From positions 6,993,831-7,057,830 of the forward strand of contig NZ_KI911783.1 in NCBI RefSeq assembly GCF_000515415.1: 64,000 bases of DNA. The letters are read 5' to 3'. Below are positions 1-8,565 of the stretch, in pieces. The notes beneath the pieces were generated by a model. It ran no database searches, was not told where the DNA came from, and saw only the letters and a program-made list of their open reading frames with translations. Made by a program: the position numbers and the translations under genes. Numbering within the stretch: the stretch's first letter is position 1; each line of letters opens with the position of its first letter. This stretch comes from Bradyrhizobium sp. WSM1417. Lineage in GTDB: Bacteria; Pseudomonadota; Alphaproteobacteria; Rhizobiales; Xanthobacteraceae.

Positions 1-931
1 GCAGGAATCCCTGCTCTTCCGGCATGCCGCGCCAGCCATCCTTCACGGTGACGCGGCGGCCGTCGGCGAGCACGAAGGCGGCGATGTCGAGCGCATTGCC
101 GAAGGCGTGCTCGGAAATATGGGCATGCGAATTGCCGTTCATGCCGCGGCAGGAATAGGCGGAGATCTGCTTGATCTCCGCGACGCGGGTTCCGAACCAG
201 CGCATCGCCGAGGGCTGTACGGTGTCGGCAAGCCAGCGGTCGAGTTCGGACACGATCGGACAGGCCAGCGTCGCAACCGGCTTGATCGCAACAGGGCCGA
301 CGGCGGTGACGGGATTGCCCTGTGCCGGACCGAGGCGCGGCAGCGGTTGCTGCGCGGGCGCCTGCGAATAAGGCGCCGGCCGTGCCGGATAGCTCGGCGC
401 ATTCATGTAGCGCGACGCGCCCGCGGCATCGGTACCCTCGGGCGGCAGGTCGATCTCGTCTTCCTGCTGAGCCACGCCGGGCGCGTTCAATGGCATCGGA
501 CCAGGGGAAGCGCCATAGCCGGAGGGCTGGCGCACCGCGCTCTCGGGATAGTTTGAGCGTTGCGGATAGGACGATGCCGGATAGTTCTGGCTTTGCGGGT
601 AATTCGATCGTGGCTGCGTCACCGGCCAGCGCGGCTGGTTGCCGATGCTCCCGGGCGGACGCAAATCCTCATCGGCAAAGCCGTAGCTGCTCGAGCCTTC
701 GCCGAGGGCGGCGACCTTGAGCGGAAACTCCGCGCCGCACATGCCCGGCCCGGAGATCGGGTCGATGCGGACGAGATCCGGCCCTTCTTTCACCGCGCCT
801 GATTTCAGGCATGCGGCTTCGGCCTCGGCCCGCCACGGTTCACGTTCGGCCTGGAAGACGCCGCGTCCGCAACCCGCTAACGAAACAAGGACGATGGAGC
901 CGACGAGATACAAACGAACTCCGCGCGTCAT
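1..931 (-). CDS. Extensin-like C-terminal domain lipoprotein (partial, C-terminus off window)
   Basis: The gene reads leftward from an ATG at 931 and leaves the window before its stop. The N-terminus is a lipoprotein signal, a hydrophobic stretch ending in the lipobox LAGC, so the protein should be lipid-anchored in the envelope. A Pro/Ser/Tyr-rich low-complexity linker follows. The C-terminal part has the Extensin-like_C signature, including CRGMNG and ISEHAFGNALDIAAF, whose His and Asp residues resemble those of metal-dependent peptidoglycan peptidase folds. By family, a role in cell-wall modification is plausible but not shown. The missing C-terminus limits detail. Confidence 0.85.
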   Translation of the reverse strand, partial: MTRGVRLYLVGSIVLVSLAGCGRGVFQAEREPWRAEAEAACLKSGAVKEGPDLVRIDPISGPGMCGAEFPLKVAALGEGSSSYGFADEDLRPPGSIGNQPRWPVTQPRSNYPQSQNYPASSYPQRSNYPESAVRQPSGYGASPGPMPLNAPGVAQQEDEIDLPPEGTDAAGASRYMNAPSYPARPAPYSQAPAQQPLPRLGPAQGNPVTAVGPVAIKPVATLACPIVSELDRWLADTVQPSAMRWFGTRVAEIKQISAYSCRGMNGNSHAHISEHAFGNALDIAAFVLADGRRVTVKDGWRGMPEEQGFL

Positions 932-988
932 GCACGCACGTTCGGTGAATTTACTTAAAGACTCTTCAACGTGTGATTTCAGTGTTCT

Positions 989-1080
989 TTAACCATGTCA
1001 GCCCGCGCCAGCAGCCGTTCCTGCCGGTGACGAGTGACAGCAAGGCTGACTTTTTCGGAAAGAGACTTTCTGTTAACCAT
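989..1080 (+). promoter_or_regulatory. Two TTAACCAT octamers (possible CtrA half-sites)
   Basis: The octamer TTAACCAT occurs at 989-996 and again at 1073-1080, in the gap between the extensin-like gene and a 27-codon ORF. TTAACCAT resembles half of the alphaproteobacterial CtrA box. Two copies in 92 bases is suggestive, but half-sites are weak evidence and neither has the full TTAA-N7-TTAA spacing. Confidence 0.25.
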
Positions 1081-1121
1081 GATCCTCTCGCGCAAGGCGG
1101 CGCGACAGCGGGAGCGACCTC

Positions 1122-1205
1122 ATGACGTTCGCCGGGAGACTGAGCGTTATCACCGCGTACCTCGCCATGGCCTTTGTCGGCGCTATCGTGCTCGGCATGA
1201 TCTAG
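1122..1205 (+). CDS. Putative 27-aa single-pass membrane protein
   Basis: This short ORF runs ATG to TAG and encodes a 27-residue peptide with a short basic start (MTFAGR) followed by a continuous hydrophobic helix rich in Ala, Val, Ile and Met. A weak purine-rich ribosome-binding site (GGGAGCG) lies a few bases upstream. It sits alone between the extensin-like gene and the convergent DUF2147-type gene. Very short membrane peptides of this shape are common in this bacterial group, but no function is known. It could also be chance coding. Confidence 0.45.
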   Translation: MTFAGRLSVITAYLAMAFVGAIVLGMI

Positions 1206-1236
1206 CGGTTTCAGCCGGAGGTATCGAACGTTCCCC

Positions 1237-2082
1237 TTACGACCGCGCGCTCCACTGCCGCGACGTCGTGATCAGCTCCTGCGGCCGCTCTTCGGCTCGC
1301 GTCCAGTCGTTTCCGGAACACCAGAAGTGGCCCAGAGCGCAGGCTTCGACGTGGAGCTTGCCAGAGCTCTTCAGCGTCATGGTCGCATAATAGGTGCTGC
1401 CGCTGGAGCGGCTGTAGATGTTGCCGGTCCAGACGTCGTGTGTTTTCGGCTTCATGTTGACGAGCACGCTCTCGCCCCTGGTCGATGCTTCGGTCAGCGC
1501 GAAGCCGCACAGTGCAGGACCGCAGCGTTCGATGCGAACCGTGCCCTTGGCGCCTGCGCTCTCCCATTCGCCGAGCGGCAAATAGGCGAGTTCGTCGTCG
1601 CTGCGCTCAGGGCTCGTCACGGCCTGCTCGAGCTCCGGCCTCGGCGAGACGACAGGTGCCTTCATGCGCGGCGGATCGAGCGCGACGGTCTTCGGCGGAT
1701 CCGTCCGCGGTAGCTCGACCCGTGGCGGATTGGAGCTTGGCGCCGGCGGCGGCAGGACAACTGGCTGCGACGTCGTCGAGGCAAGGACAGGAGCCGCCGG
1801 CGCCAGTGGAGGCGCGACCGCAATGGCTGGCGCCGGCGTGACCGGAGCCACGGGATAGAGCGGTTGCGGCGGCGGAAGCACCGGCGCCGGTGTCGTATCG
1901 ACGTCCGGCCGAAAGCTGCGATGGGAGGAAACCGAGACACAGGAAGCCGATCGGCAATTCCTGGGCGACTCGACCCGGAATCGATGACCGCCGATCGAGA
2001 ACGCGTAGGAGCCGGCCTCGGCTGCGGGCGCAATCGCCAGCAGCGCGATCAATGTGCCAAGCGAAGTCACAAGCCGCATCAT
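1237..2082 (-). CDS. Secreted DUF2147-type protein with Pro/Ala-rich linker, copy 1
   Basis: The 281-residue product starts at the ATG at 2082, chosen because GGAGGC lies just upstream and a clear signal peptide (ending near AEAGS) follows. The mature N-terminus has FSIGGHRFRVESPRNC, followed by a long Pro/Ala/Val linker. The C-terminal domain of about 100 residues (PLGEWESAG, VRIERCG, LCGF, VNMKP, CALGHFWC) matches the DUF2147 pattern of small secreted beta-sheet proteins. It is a paralogue of the neighbouring gene at 2278-3072 and is transcribed divergently from it. Cysteine spacing is the same in both, which suggests paired disulfides in the periplasm. The function is unknown. Confidence 0.8.
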   Translation of the reverse strand: MMRLVTSLGTLIALLAIAPAAEAGSYAFSIGGHRFRVESPRNCRSASCVSVSSHRSFRPDVDTTPAPVLPPPQPLYPVAPVTPAPAIAVAPPLAPAAPVLASTTSQPVVLPPPAPSSNPPRVELPRTDPPKTVALDPPRMKAPVVSPRPELEQAVTSPERSDDELAYLPLGEWESAGAKGTVRIERCGPALCGFALTEASTRGESVLVNMKPKTHDVWTGNIYSRSSGSTYYATMTLKSSGKLHVEACALGHFWCSGNDWTRAEERPQELITTSRQWSARS

Positions 2083-2277
2083 CGGCGCCTCCCTCTGTGT
2101 GGCGACGACGTTACGCGGATGGAATCGCGGCCGAATGTGCGCTGCGTCACCCAGCGGCGGTGAGCCGTTGTGACGTCTATCACAGAAGGTCCGACCAGCC
2201 CGGCGTAGGGTCGAACCACGTTTCATCCACCCGCGACTTCAGTCCCATCGGGACCCACACATTCTTCGGAGGTTGTC

Positions 2278-3072
2278 ATGAACAAGCTCACCATCGCCGC
2301 CACCGCCCTCTTCCTCGCGTCCACCGCCGCCGCGCATGCCGGCAATGCGATCTCGTTCCAGATCGAAGGCCAGAACATCCGCATCGAGACGCCGCGCAAC
2401 TGCGCCTCGCTCAATTGCGTGACCATCGTGGCGCCGGGCCTGTCGGACAAGCCGATCAAGCTGAACAACATCAACCTCAAGGGCCTTGGCTCCAGCTCCA
2501 AGGACGACGACGTCGACACCACGCCGGCTCCGGCCACGACCGCGCAGCCGGCGCCGGCTCCGGTGCAGCAGCAGCCTGTGCAGCAGGCCCCGGTGCAGGC
2601 GACCGCGCCGGCAGCGCCCGCTATCGCGGCTCCGGCGACAACGGTTGCCGCTGCTCCGTCCGTCGGCTACGACGCCACGACGCAGACCGCGCCCGTTGCG
2701 GCTCCCGCTCCCGCTGCTGCGCCCGCGCCGGTCGCGGTTGCGCCGGCCCCCGCTCCGGCTCCGGTCGCCGCCGCGCCTGTTGCGGCCGCTAACACGCCGA
2801 TCGGCGTCTGGGCCACCGAAGAGAACAAGGGCAATGTCCGCGTCGAACAGTGCGGCGTCAATCTCTGCGGTTACGCCGCGAAGACCAACGAGCGCATCCT
2901 GATCAACATGAAGCCCGACGGCGCGAAGTGGAGCGGCCGCATCCACGATCCCGACTCCGGCCGCAACTACGACTCGACAATCGCGATGAAGGGCCCGAAT
3001 GCAATGCGTGTGCAGGGTTGCGCCTTCGGCGGCATGTTCTGCGGCGGCCAGACCTGGAAGCGCGTGAGCTGA
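2278..3072 (+). CDS. Secreted DUF2147-type protein with Pro/Ala-rich linker, copy 2
   Basis: The 264-residue product has a strong GGAGG site seven bases before the ATG and a signal peptide cleaved near AAAHAG. It follows the same plan as the divergent gene at 1237-2082: an N-terminal module with IETPRNC and a second Cys, a long linker of Pro-Ala-Pro repeats, and a C-terminal DUF2147-type domain (PIGVWATEE, VRVEQCG, LCGY, INMKPDG, CAFGGMFC). The low-complexity linker suggests that it spans part of the envelope. About 195 bases separate the two starts, so regulation may be shared. No catalytic residues are recognised. Confidence 0.8.
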   Translation: MNKLTIAATALFLASTAAAHAGNAISFQIEGQNIRIETPRNCASLNCVTIVAPGLSDKPIKLNNINLKGLGSSSKDDDVDTTPAPATTAQPAPAPVQQQPVQQAPVQATAPAAPAIAAPATTVAAAPSVGYDATTQTAPVAAPAPAAAPAPVAVAPAPAPAPVAAAPVAAANTPIGVWATEENKGNVRVEQCGVNLCGYAAKTNERILINMKPDGAKWSGRIHDPDSGRNYDSTIAMKGPNAMRVQGCAFGGMFCGGQTWKRVS

Positions 3073-3158
3073 CGCACCACCATCGTCCCATTCTATCGTC
3101 ATCCCGGGCGATGCGAAGCATCGACCCGGGATCATGCGCGACGGTCTCAGTTTATCCC

Positions 3159-3294
3159 CTCACCCTGAGGAGCCTGCGAAGCAGGCGTCTCGAAGGGCGA
3201 GGCCCGGGATCGCGAGCGGGCCTGCATGGTTCTCGCGGCGATGCGCAGCATCGTCCGCCACGCGCGCAAGGGCGCGCTCCTCACCATGAGGGGA
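3159..3294. repeat. Intergenic palindromic repeat, family A
   Basis: This is a paired copy of the element containing CCTGAGGAGC, a small variable hairpin, and GCGTCTCGAAGG. Related copies lie at 12681-12844, 20113-20231 and 23812-23917. It fills most of the gap between the DUF2147-type gene and the FecR-type gene. Confidence 0.8.
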
Positions 3295-3408
3295 AAGAGT
3301 TTGGTTTGAACGTTCACCGCCGCCGTGCCATAGACATTCATCCGCCATTCACCTGCATCAGGATGATATCGGTCGATCTCACCTCGCGTTTCTCACCGGG
3401 ACCTCCTC

Positions 3409-4866
3409 GTGACTTTTATCGTGGCCTGGCGCCGCTTGATGTTCGCGCTTGTGCTGCTGGCGTTGCCGGCCGGCGCCAGGGTTGCGTTCGCATCCGATGC
3501 GATCGAGCTTGCGCAGGCGCAGCCAGAAGCGCGGCCGTCGCCCGCCCCCTCGCCGACGCCATCGGCTTCACCCGCTCCCGCGACCGAGGCGCAGCCCGCC
3601 GCCGTCGAGCCGATCGGTAACGTCGCGACGGTGACGGGCATCGCGACCGTGATCCGCGACAAGAATTCCTATCCGCTGCGGGTGCGCGACGACATCTATC
3701 TCAACGACGTCGTGCAGACTTCGTCGAACTCCTCGCTCGGCATCACCTTCGACGACGCGACCACGTTCAACCTCTCCGCCAGCACGAAGATCACCATCGA
3801 CACTTACGTCTATGAGGACGGCGGCAAGCACAACGCAGGCATTTTCGACATCGGCAAGGGCACGGTCGCCTTCGTCGCGGCGGCGGTGGCAAGGACCGGC
3901 GACATGAAGATCACGACGCCGACGGCGACGCTCGGTATCCGCGGCACCACCGGCGTCGTCGACGTGCCGGAAGGCGCGGCCGCGAACAAGACCAACAACG
4001 TCAACATCAAGCTCTATCCCGACGCCGACGGCCGGGTCGGACACATCGACGTCGACGACCGCACGAGCGGGACGCGGCTCGGCGCGCTGACGCAAGGCGC
4101 GAGCGGTTTTGCGATCCGGCCGGGCGCAGCCGCGGCCGGCGTCATGCGCTTTGCCGCGGTGCCGATCACGATTCCCGCACAGCAGATCGCGCGCGACCGC
4201 GGCTTCGTCAGCCAGGTGCATCTGGCGCAGACCACGGGCCGGCAGATCGTCACCGAGCAGCGCGACTTCCGCCGCGCCAATCCGGCCGCGAGCCCGCGCA
4301 TTCCGCGGCCGTTCCAGCCGCCGCAACAGCAGCAATTGCGGCCGAACACGGCGCCAGGACAACAGCCGCAACAGCCCCAGCGGCCGAACGGTCAGCCCGG
4401 TCAGAACAACCGTCCAGGCCAGCAACAGCCAGGCACGCCAAGCCGTGAAGGCAGCCAGCCGCCGCAGCGGCAGGGTCAAGCGCCGAGCCAAGGCGACGCA
4501 GTGCAAACAGGCACGCCGCGCGCGGGTCAGGGTCAGCAACAGCAAGGCGCTCGGCGACCGGCAGGTACGCCGCGCACCGGGCAAGGCACGCAGCCTGACG
4601 GCACCCCGCAAACCCGGCCGGGACGCGGTGGACGGAGTCCGACGCAGCCCGGCGGAGTCGCGCCGCCGCAGCCGGGTGGAGCGCAACAGCAGTCCGGCCC
4701 GCAGCCGCAACTGCCGCGCACCGGCATGCAAACCGGCCAACCGCCCGCCGCTCAACAGCCGGGCCTGCAGCGCCCGGGCGGATTCCAGCAGCGCCTCCCC
4801 GCCGCACAACGCCCCGCAGCGCCGCGAAGGCCAGCGCCAGTTCCGAAGGAGAAGGAGCGGCGGTGA
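3409..4866 (+). CDS. FecR-domain exported protein with long Gln/Pro/Gly-rich tail
   Basis: The 485-residue protein starts at GTG 3409; an in-frame ATG at 3439 is a good alternative because the signal peptide begins there. After a Pro/Ser/Ala linker, residues about 70-230 form a FecR-like beta-rich domain (VATVTGIATVIRDKNSYPL, DVVQTSSNSSLGITFDD, TATLGIRGTTGVV). The last 180 residues are dominated by Gln, Pro, Gly and Arg and are probably disordered. Classical FecR proteins sit beside a FecI sigma factor and a TonB receptor, but neither is here, so a role in iron signalling should not be assumed. FecR-domain proteins of this export type are often of unknown function. Confidence 0.75.
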   Translation: MTFIVAWRRLMFALVLLALPAGARVAFASDAIELAQAQPEARPSPAPSPTPSASPAPATEAQPAAVEPIGNVATVTGIATVIRDKNSYPLRVRDDIYLNDVVQTSSNSSLGITFDDATTFNLSASTKITIDTYVYEDGGKHNAGIFDIGKGTVAFVAAAVARTGDMKITTPTATLGIRGTTGVVDVPEGAAANKTNNVNIKLYPDADGRVGHIDVDDRTSGTRLGALTQGASGFAIRPGAAAAGVMRFAAVPITIPAQQIARDRGFVSQVHLAQTTGRQIVTEQRDFRRANPAASPRIPRPFQPPQQQQLRPNTAPGQQPQQPQRPNGQPGQNNRPGQQQPGTPSREGSQPPQRQGQAPSQGDAVQTGTPRAGQGQQQQGARRPAGTPRTGQGTQPDGTPQTRPGRGGRSPTQPGGVAPPQPGGAQQQSGPQPQLPRTGMQTGQPPAAQQPGLQRPGGFQQRLPAAQRPAAPRRPAPVPKEKERR

Positions 4867-4923
4867 CGTGCGTGCGGCGGTCGCTTCCGCACGATAGTGC
4901 CAGGTGAGCACCGCTCTCTCCTA

Positions 4924-5003
4924 CGTCATTGCGAGCGCAGCGAAGCAATCCAGAGTTTCTCCGTGGAAAGATTCTGGATTGCTTCGCTGCGCTCGCAATA
5001 ACG
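4924..5003. repeat. Intergenic palindromic repeat, family B
   Basis: This inverted repeat of about 80 bases has the ends CGTCATTGCGAGCGCAG and CTGCGCTCGCAATAACG and the inner arms AAGCAATCCAG and CTGGATTGCTT. Other copies are at 28801-28887, 33520-33606 and 63886-63970. It lies between the convergent FecR-type and Nudix genes. Confidence 0.85.
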
Positions 5004-5074
5004 AATTCGAGGGAGCTGGCGCTTCCACAACCGCACTCACGCGCGGATAAATGCCCGAGCACCGGCGCGCGACC

Positions 5075-5644
5075 TCACGCCTCGCCGCGTAACCACGCTC
5101 TCACCTTCTGCAGCAGGCCATGTGGCATTTCGTCGACCGAAGCCGCTTCGGCTGGCGTCAACGTCTGCAAGGCTGCATCCACATCGTTGGCTGCGAGCGG
5201 TGGTGTGACGTCGGCATCCGCCGGCGCAAGCCCCGCCGCCGCGAGCGCGATCGGGCCAACCTGGGTCAGGAACACGCGCTCGTACTCGCGCGACAGGCGC
5301 GCGAGCGCGTCTTCCAGCGTCAGCCAGTCGACCGCCTTGATGTCGTTCATCAGCTTGCGGACCGGACCGTCCCCGGCCTCCATGCGCCAGAAATGCACGA
5401 CCTTGGAGCGGCCACCGGACTGATAGACGAGCGTGCCCAGAAATTCGTGGATGGCGACTTCGTGGCCGGTCTCTTCCAGCACCTCGCGATGCGCGGCTTC
5501 TCTCGGCGTCTCGCCGTCGTCGAGCTTGCCCTTGGGCAAAACCCATTCGTTGCGCTTGCGCTGGCGCACGACGGCAATCAGCGGCGGCGCACCTCGCCGC
5601 AGCACAATACCACCCGCCGCCATGACCGGCGCCCGCGCCATCAC
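5075..5644 (-). CDS. Nudix hydrolase
   Basis: The 189-residue protein carries a perfect Nudix box at residues 39-61 (GKLDDGETPREAAHREVLEETG), matching G-x5-E-x7-REUxEExGU, which binds the metal and nucleoside diphosphate group. Nudix enzymes cleave a nucleoside diphosphate linked to another group; the exact substrate cannot be read from the motif. The C-terminal 70 residues are an Ala-rich extension beyond the usual fold. It lies 64 bases downstream of the phosphatidylserine decarboxylase gene on the same strand, so the two may be co-transcribed. A link to phospholipid headgroup precursors such as CDP-diacylglycerol is only a guess from position. Confidence 0.88.
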   Translation of the reverse strand: MMARAPVMAAGGIVLRRGAPPLIAVVRQRKRNEWVLPKGKLDDGETPREAAHREVLEETGHEVAIHEFLGTLVYQSGGRSKVVHFWRMEAGDGPVRKLMNDIKAVDWLTLEDALARLSREYERVFLTQVGPIALAAAGLAPADADVTPPLAANDVDAALQTLTPAEAASVDEMPHGLLQKVRAWLRGEA

Positions 5645-5708
5645 CCGATCCGTCGCCGTAGAAACGTCCCCACGAACGATATAGGCGGCCGACGCGGCAG
5701 ATTGAAGG

Positions 5709-6572
5709 CTAGTTTTTTCTCAGCAGCGCTTGACCGGCGCGAATGCGCGTGCCTTCGGCGATGCCGTCGCAGAAGGTGAAATCGCCGGGCGCGAGCATGA
5801 TGATGGTCGAGCCATGCTCGAACCAGCCGAGCTCCTCGCCCTTGCTCACGTTGACGTCGCAGGGAAAATTGACCGGCCCCCTTGTCTGCGCGTTCAGCAC
5901 CATGTCGAGGAAGTGCAACCGGATGCTCGCGACCAGGATCGCGGCGACCGGCACAAGCGTCACGGCTTCGCCGGTGGACAAATGCGTGCGGATCACCGCG
6001 CGCTCATTCTTGCAAAACAGACGCTCGACCCGCTTCAGCGCGATCGGGTTGACGTTCCAGACGTCGCCATGGATCAACGTGACGCGCTCGATATGCGCGT
6101 CAAAGGGCGCGTGGAAGCGGTGATACATGCTCGAGGTCAGCCGCAGCGTGACGAAGGAGCCGTTGCGGTGCTGGTCGACCAGCACCGAGTCTCCGAGCAG
6201 ATCGAGCAGCGAGTACGGCGCGCCCTTGACCTGGAACAGCTCGGTGTCGGCGATCCGGCCATGGGCGCCGACGATGCCGTCGGACGGGCTGGCGACGATG
6301 GAGGAGTCCGGATCAAAGGGTCGCAGGCCGGGCTTGAGTTCCCGGGTGAAGCAGTCGTGCAGACTCCTGAAATGGGTCTTGCGCGCCTCCGACAGATCGA
6401 GGTCGGAGAACAGTTTCCACAGCGCGATGGAGCCGTCCCGCACCAGCGGATTCTCGATCTTGGAGAACCAGCCCATGAAGCGGGTCAGGGCCGCGCGGGG
6501 AATGCGGTTGGTCAACAGGAAGTTGAGGTCTTCCTGCTGGGTGAAAGAGGCGATGAGGGCTTTGACTGTCAT
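5709..6572 (-). CDS. psd: Phosphatidylserine decarboxylase proenzyme
   Basis: The 287-residue product matches the longer (type I-like) phosphatidylserine decarboxylases, which convert phosphatidylserine to phosphatidylethanolamine at the inner membrane. Hallmarks include VASPSDGIVG, the MYHRFHAPFD segment with its active-site His residues, and a C-terminal GST at residues 254-256. In this family, Ser of GST is where the proenzyme self-cleaves to form the catalytic pyruvoyl group; the preceding residue here is His (HGST) rather than the commoner Leu or Gly. A PmtA-like methyltransferase at 9345-10034 could use its product. The start codon is only 35 bases from that of the divergent aminotransferase. 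Confidence 0.93.
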   Translation of the reverse strand: MTVKALIASFTQQEDLNFLLTNRIPRAALTRFMGWFSKIENPLVRDGSIALWKLFSDLDLSEARKTHFRSLHDCFTRELKPGLRPFDPDSSIVASPSDGIVGAHGRIADTELFQVKGAPYSLLDLLGDSVLVDQHRNGSFVTLRLTSSMYHRFHAPFDAHIERVTLIHGDVWNVNPIALKRVERLFCKNERAVIRTHLSTGEAVTLVPVAAILVASIRLHFLDMVLNAQTRGPVNFPCDVNVSKGEELGWFEHGSTIIMLAPGDFTFCDGIAEGTRIRAGQALLRKN

Positions 6573-6607
6573 GAATCTGTCAGCTCGCAGTATTAGCGCT
6601 TGTTGTC

Positions 6608-8272
6608 ATGGAAACGACACTCCCGATTCTTTCTTTGTCCGTGGCCGCCGCAGCGTCTGCTGCCGCCGCCTTCCCGAAGATCAAGGCGCGGATCGAATTG
6701 TCCCGCGCCAAGCACCGCTCGCTCGCCGGACACTCCAAGATGTCGCGCCGGGTGGCAAAGCTGCTCCCGTTCTACGAATTCGAAGGCGATGCGTACTTCG
6801 CCTGTGACGGCGCGCCGGCGAACGTCGCAACGCAGCGCAAGGACGGCTTCTTCCGCCTCGCAAGCTTCTACGCCGAGCGCTACCCCAAGGGCCGCGCGAT
6901 GACGAAGGACGCGGCGGAAAAGATCTCCGACCTGCACTTCACCGAAACTTACCGCGTGCCGTTCCAGTTCTCGCGTCTCGTTCGCGAGCATCTGGGCACC
7001 TCGACCTTCGTGGAGTCCTCGCGCGGCGTCACCGTCACGGATGTCGACGGCAACACCTCCTATGACCTCACCGGGTCCTACGGCGTCAACATCTTCGGCA
7101 ACGACTTCTACAAGGAGTGCATCGAGGGCTCCGAGAAGCGCGCGCACGCGCTCGGACCGGTGCTCGGACCCTACCATCCCGTCATCCTCGATAACGTGGC
7201 GCGGCTCTGCCAGATCTCGGGCCTCGACGAAGTGTCCTTCCACATGTCCGGCACCGAAGCCGTGATGCAGGCGGTACGGCTCGCGCGCTACCACACCAGG
7301 CGCACCCATCTCGTCCGTTTCGCTGGCGCCTATCACGGCTGGTGGGGCGACGTGCAGCCCGGCGTCGGCAATCCGATTCCCGCGCACGAGACCTACACCC
7401 TCGCCGAGATGTCGGAGCAGACGCTGCACGTGCTGCGCACCCGCAAGGACATCGCCTGCGTGCTGATCAACCCGCTGCAAGGGCTGCATCCGAACGGCAA
7501 CGCGCCCGGCGATTCCGCGCTGGTCGATTCCTCCCGCGGCGGCAATTTCGATCGCGCGGCCTACACCGAATGGCTCAAGAAGCTGCGCGAGGTCTGCGAC
7601 CAACGCGGCATCGTGCTGATCTTCGACGAGGTCTTCGTCGGCTTCCGCCTCGCCGCAGGCGGCGCCCAGGAGTATTTCGGCGTCCGCGCCGACATGGTGA
7701 CCTACGGCAAGAGCCTCGCCGGCGGCCTGCCGGTTGGCGTGGTCTGCGGCAGACGCGAGCTGATGCGCCGCTTCAACGACGACCGCCCCGCCGACGTCTG
7801 CTTCGCCCGCGGCACGTTCAACTCGCACCCCTATGTCATGACGGCGATGGATGAGTTCTTGAGTCGGCTCGCCAGCCCGAACTTTCGCGCCATCTATGAC
7901 GGATTGGACGAGACCTGGAACGGCCGCGCGGAAAAGCTCAACCGGATGATGATCGACGCCGACCTGCCGGTGCGGTTTGCCAACTTCTCGTCGATCTGGA
8001 CGGTGAAATACACCACGCCGTCCCGCTACAACTGGATGCTGCAATATTATTTGCGCGCCGAAGGCCTGTCCTTGAGCTGGGTCGGCACCGGCCGGCTGAT
8101 CTTCAGCCTGAACTACACGGATGCCGATTTCACCGAAGTCGCCGAGCGTTTCGTCCGCGCGGCCGAGAAGATGAAGGCCGACGGTTTCTGGTGGCACGAT
8201 GGCGTCCTCACCAACAAGAGCATCAAGCGGCAGATCCTGAAAGAGATGCTGGCCAAGCGCTTCGAGCGCTGA
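6608..8272 (+). CDS. Class III PLP-dependent aminotransferase, glutamate-1-semialdehyde aminomutase-like
   Basis: The 554-residue protein has a class III aminotransferase core from about residue 115 to 530: MSGTEAV for cofactor phosphate binding, FAGAYHGWWGD, IFDEVFVGFR with the PLP-binding Asp, and TYGKSLAGGLPVG with the Schiff-base Lys at residue 368. True HemL is about 430 residues. This protein carries an extra N-terminal segment of about 110 residues, beginning with a hydrophobic Ala-rich stretch and then a basic region ending in FEGDAYFACDG. The extension and the neighbourhood of phospholipid genes argue against a role in haem synthesis. The substrate is unknown. The gene is divergent from psd. 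Confidence 0.82.
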   Translation: METTLPILSLSVAAAASAAAAFPKIKARIELSRAKHRSLAGHSKMSRRVAKLLPFYEFEGDAYFACDGAPANVATQRKDGFFRLASFYAERYPKGRAMTKDAAEKISDLHFTETYRVPFQFSRLVREHLGTSTFVESSRGVTVTDVDGNTSYDLTGSYGVNIFGNDFYKECIEGSEKRAHALGPVLGPYHPVILDNVARLCQISGLDEVSFHMSGTEAVMQAVRLARYHTRRTHLVRFAGAYHGWWGDVQPGVGNPIPAHETYTLAEMSEQTLHVLRTRKDIACVLINPLQGLHPNGNAPGDSALVDSSRGGNFDRAAYTEWLKKLREVCDQRGIVLIFDEVFVGFRLAAGGAQEYFGVRADMVTYGKSLAGGLPVGVVCGRRELMRRFNDDRPADVCFARGTFNSHPYVMTAMDEFLSRLASPNFRAIYDGLDETWNGRAEKLNRMMIDADLPVRFANFSSIWTVKYTTPSRYNWMLQYYLRAEGLSLSWVGTGRLIFSLNYTDADFTEVAERFVRAAEKMKADGFWWHDGVLTNKSIKRQILKEMLAKRFER

Positions 8273-8310
8273 GGTTCTTCCTTCCACCACGGTCAGTCCG
8301 GGGCACAGCC

Positions 8311-8463
8311 TCTCCTCTCCCTCTCCCCGTTCTTCGCGGGGAGAGGGTTGGGGTAAGGGGCTGCTTCCGCAATCACGGTGAGAGCTGGACTCGCGGAGAG
8401 CCCCCCTCACCCGAATTTGCGTGACACGCAAATCCGACCTCTCCCCGCACGCGGGGAGAGGTG
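8311..8463. repeat. Intergenic repeat, family C
   Basis: Two hairpins are built on CTCTCCCCG and CGGGGAGAG, with CCCCTCACCC between them. Similar copies are at 22411-22440 and 56101-56252. They fill most of the 293-base gap between convergent genes, where they could also act in transcription termination. Confidence 0.75.
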
Positions 8464-8565
8464 AAGGAAGCACCGCTTTCGCGGCTCCCAAGACGTGGAC
8501 GCCCGGGACAAGCCCGGGCATGACGTAGCCAATCGACATCGGAGTATCTTGTGAGAAAAGCGCGC

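Noticed and set aside
3409..4866. Iron-citrate type FecIR signalling system
   Set aside because: No sigma factor or TonB-dependent receptor gene is nearby.
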